This document shows, in pieces, positions 9,519 to 10,514 of a DNA stretch of 10,514 bases. The DNA is from Nitrospira sp. GTDB lineage: Bacteria > Nitrospirota > Nitrospiria > Nitrospirales > Nitrospiraceae. The stretch's first letter is position 1. Each line of letters begins with the position of its first letter. The notes beneath the pieces are model-generated. The model ran no database searches. It was not told the DNA's origin and saw only the letters and a program-made list of their open reading frames with translations. A program made the position numbers and the translations under genes. The stretch covers positions 1 to 10,514 of the forward strand of contig JAOUEB010000015.1 in the NCBI GenBank assembly GCA_029858925.1, written 5' to 3'.

Positions 9519-9547
9519 TTGACTACCTCGCCGTCTCATGTTATTCG
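9519..9547 (+). promoter_or_regulatory. candidate promoter for the secreted repeat protein gene
   Basis: TTGACT (9519-9524, 5 of 6 to the -35 consensus), a 17-bp spacer and TATTCG (9542-9547) preceded by TGT give a sigma70-like arrangement with an extended -10. Transcription would start near 9554, leaving an ~80-base leader that contains a 6-bp hairpin (CGCGTG 9559-9564 with CACGCG 9575-9580). The -10 hexamer itself is poor. Together with the preceding weak hairpin this is all I see in the 179-bp gap 9455-9633. Confidence 0.4.
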
Positions 9548-9633
9548 CATAGGGACTGCGCGTGCTGACCCGGACACGCGATCCCAAATCCTTGCGACTC
9601 CGTAACGCGCAAACCCCACAGGTATCGGCCCGG

Positions 9634-10514
9634 ATGATGCAACTATCGAACAACTGTCGGTTCGTTCAAATCCTCGCCTTTGCCATTGGCGTTGGCGCAG
9701 CTGCGCCTGGCTTTGCCGACAATACGCCTCAGGCTCCCAGCGACCCAACTCCCGCTCACGCCGAGGCAAGCCCCGATTCCACTCCGGATGAGCCGTCTAC
9801 GGCAAGCGCTGAGACCGCGCCGGCCGAGGCAATTCCCGCTCACGCCGAGGCAAGCCCCGACTCCACTCCGGATGAGCCGTCTGCGGCAAGCGCTGAGACC
9901 GCGCCGGCCGAGGCAACTCCCGCTCACGCCGAGGCGCGCGCAGACGCTGCTCCGGTCGAGGCGAATCCATCCATCACCCTAAAAGCGTCGGTGTGGCGGA
10001 CCAAACCTGGCATCGTCTTCTTGAAGACACCGATCGGCTTGTTGACGCTCAGCTCCAAGACGACGCTCAAAGACTTCCTGGCTTCTCAAGAGGTATTCTT
10101 CTGGATTCATGACGCGCATCTCGCCGTTGAAATCAGAAAACGGAGCGACAATTCCCTCGTCCATCGCTATCTCAGCGGGCCGTTCAAGCGAAGCGGCAAC
10201 GACGAGAGCAAGTTGCTGCTATGGACACCGGAAGGGGAACGGTCCTTCGATTTTGGCGCCCATGTGCGCCGGCTTACCGCTCTTCGGGAAGACAATCCGG
10301 TCACCGTTGAGGTCGACGACACCGGCGCCGTCATCGGCGTCCACGACTTGCAGTTCGATCTCCAGATCGGACAGATTCCTTCCGGCGGGTCCGATGCGCA
10401 GCTGTTGCTGACCGGCACTGTCTCCAAGCTGAAATCCAACTTCATCTTCTTCAGGACGCCTGTGGGCGTCGTCAACGTCAATGCCAAGATCGGCATCAAG
10501 GATGCGAAGGTGGG
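9634..10514 (+). CDS. secreted protein with Ala/Pro/Glu-rich tandem-repeat linker, 3'-truncated by window edge
   Basis: The frame stays open from 9553 to the right edge and has no stop in the window; I do not recognise the family. From ATG 9634 it encodes 293 visible residues. A signal peptide is evident: MMQLSNNCR, hydrophobic FVQILAFAIGVGAAAP, and a probable cleavage after GFA (residue 28). Residues about 30-112 form a Pro/Ala/Glu/Ser-rich, acidic, presumably disordered linker containing two near-identical 28-residue repeats (39-66, 67-94) and a decayed third. From about 113 a folded, beta-strand-like region begins. GIVFLKTPIGLLTLSSKTT (126-144) is echoed by NFIFFRTPVGVVNVNAKIG (269-287), suggesting a duplicated domain. 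No catalytic motif or membrane anchor is visible; export to the periplasm or beyond is inferred. Start alternatives are ATG 9637 and GTG 9562; the upstream ribosome binding site is weak. Confidence 0.8.
   Translation, partial: MMQLSNNCRFVQILAFAIGVGAAAPGFADNTPQAPSDPTPAHAEASPDSTPDEPSTASAETAPAEAIPAHAEASPDSTPDEPSAASAETAPAEATPAHAEARADAAPVEANPSITLKASVWRTKPGIVFLKTPIGLLTLSSKTTLKDFLASQEVFFWIHDAHLAVEIRKRSDNSLVHRYLSGPFKRSGNDESKLLLWTPEGERSFDFGAHVRRLTALREDNPVTVEVDDTGAVIGVHDLQFDLQIGQIPSGGSDAQLLLTGTVSKLKSNFIFFRTPVGVVNVNAKIGIKDAKV
9748..9963 (+). repeat. 84-bp in-frame direct repeats (2 full copies plus decayed third)
   Basis: Unit 1 (9748-9831) and unit 2 (9832-9915) differ at only three of 84 positions. 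A third copy starts at 9916, shares its first 20 bases (to GAGGC at 9935), then diverges while keeping the Ala/Pro/Glu composition. The unit is a multiple of three and encodes 28 residues starting (T/I)PAHAEASPDSTPDEPS. Confidence 0.95.

Noticed and set aside
9643..9927. Repetitive minus-strand ORF and + frame at 9680-9982
   Set aside because: Both are out-of-frame readings of the 84-bp repeats; the frame from 9634 has a signal peptide and stays open to the window edge.

Overview
The window is an ordinary, gene-dense chromosomal segment of a GC-rich, diderm (outer-membrane) bacterium. LptE implies lipopolysaccharide export. Overall protein character fits Nitrospira or a close relative (Nitrospirota); this lineage call is an impression from protein style and gene order, not a search result. 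All genes but the last belong to recognisable families.

Layout, left to right. The 3' portion of rpsT (ribosomal protein S20, + strand, start just off the left edge) converges on and overlaps the end of holA. The minus-strand cluster leuS-lptE-holA (4479 down to 245) holds leucyl-tRNA synthetase, the LPS-assembly lipoprotein LptE and the DNA polymerase III delta subunit. This is the enterobacterial leuS-lptE-holA order, but rpsT sits where nadD follows in E. coli. Divergent from leuS is a class I SAM-dependent methyltransferase (4600-5223, +), apparently read from a nearly leaderless mRNA. Its stop codon directly abuts the stop of ftsH (5224-7053, -), the membrane AAA+ zinc protease. Upstream of ftsH lies a HAD-family nucleotidase of the YrfG (GMP/IMP nucleotidase) type (7230-7916, -). 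Divergent from it is der (ending 9454, +), the double-Era GTPase of 50S assembly. The last gene (9634 to the right edge, +, incomplete) encodes a secreted protein: a signal peptide, an Ala/Pro/Glu-rich linker built from 84-bp tandem repeats, then an unrecognised domain containing a repeated sequence module. Because its stop lies outside the window, a search for closed ORFs misses it; I found it by reading the frame through to the edge.

Functional picture: translation (S20, LeuRS, Der), replication (HolA), envelope (LptE, FtsH, the secreted repeat protein) and small-molecule housekeeping (nucleotidase, methyltransferase). I see no phage, transposon, CRISPR array, tRNA or rRNA, and no gene-free stretch over 300 bases; the longest gap is 179 bases (9455-9633).

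The less ordinary signals are: (1) the terminal repeat-bearing secreted protein; (2) two unrelated 7-bp tandem repeat tracts, one before lptE with inverted copies inside lptE, the other running through the 5' end of the annotated der frame, which casts doubt on the upstream start; (3) recurrent TG-extended -10 boxes in the intergenic regions; (4) unusually tight convergent gene ends (29-bp overlap rpsT/holA, zero gap methyltransferase/ftsH).
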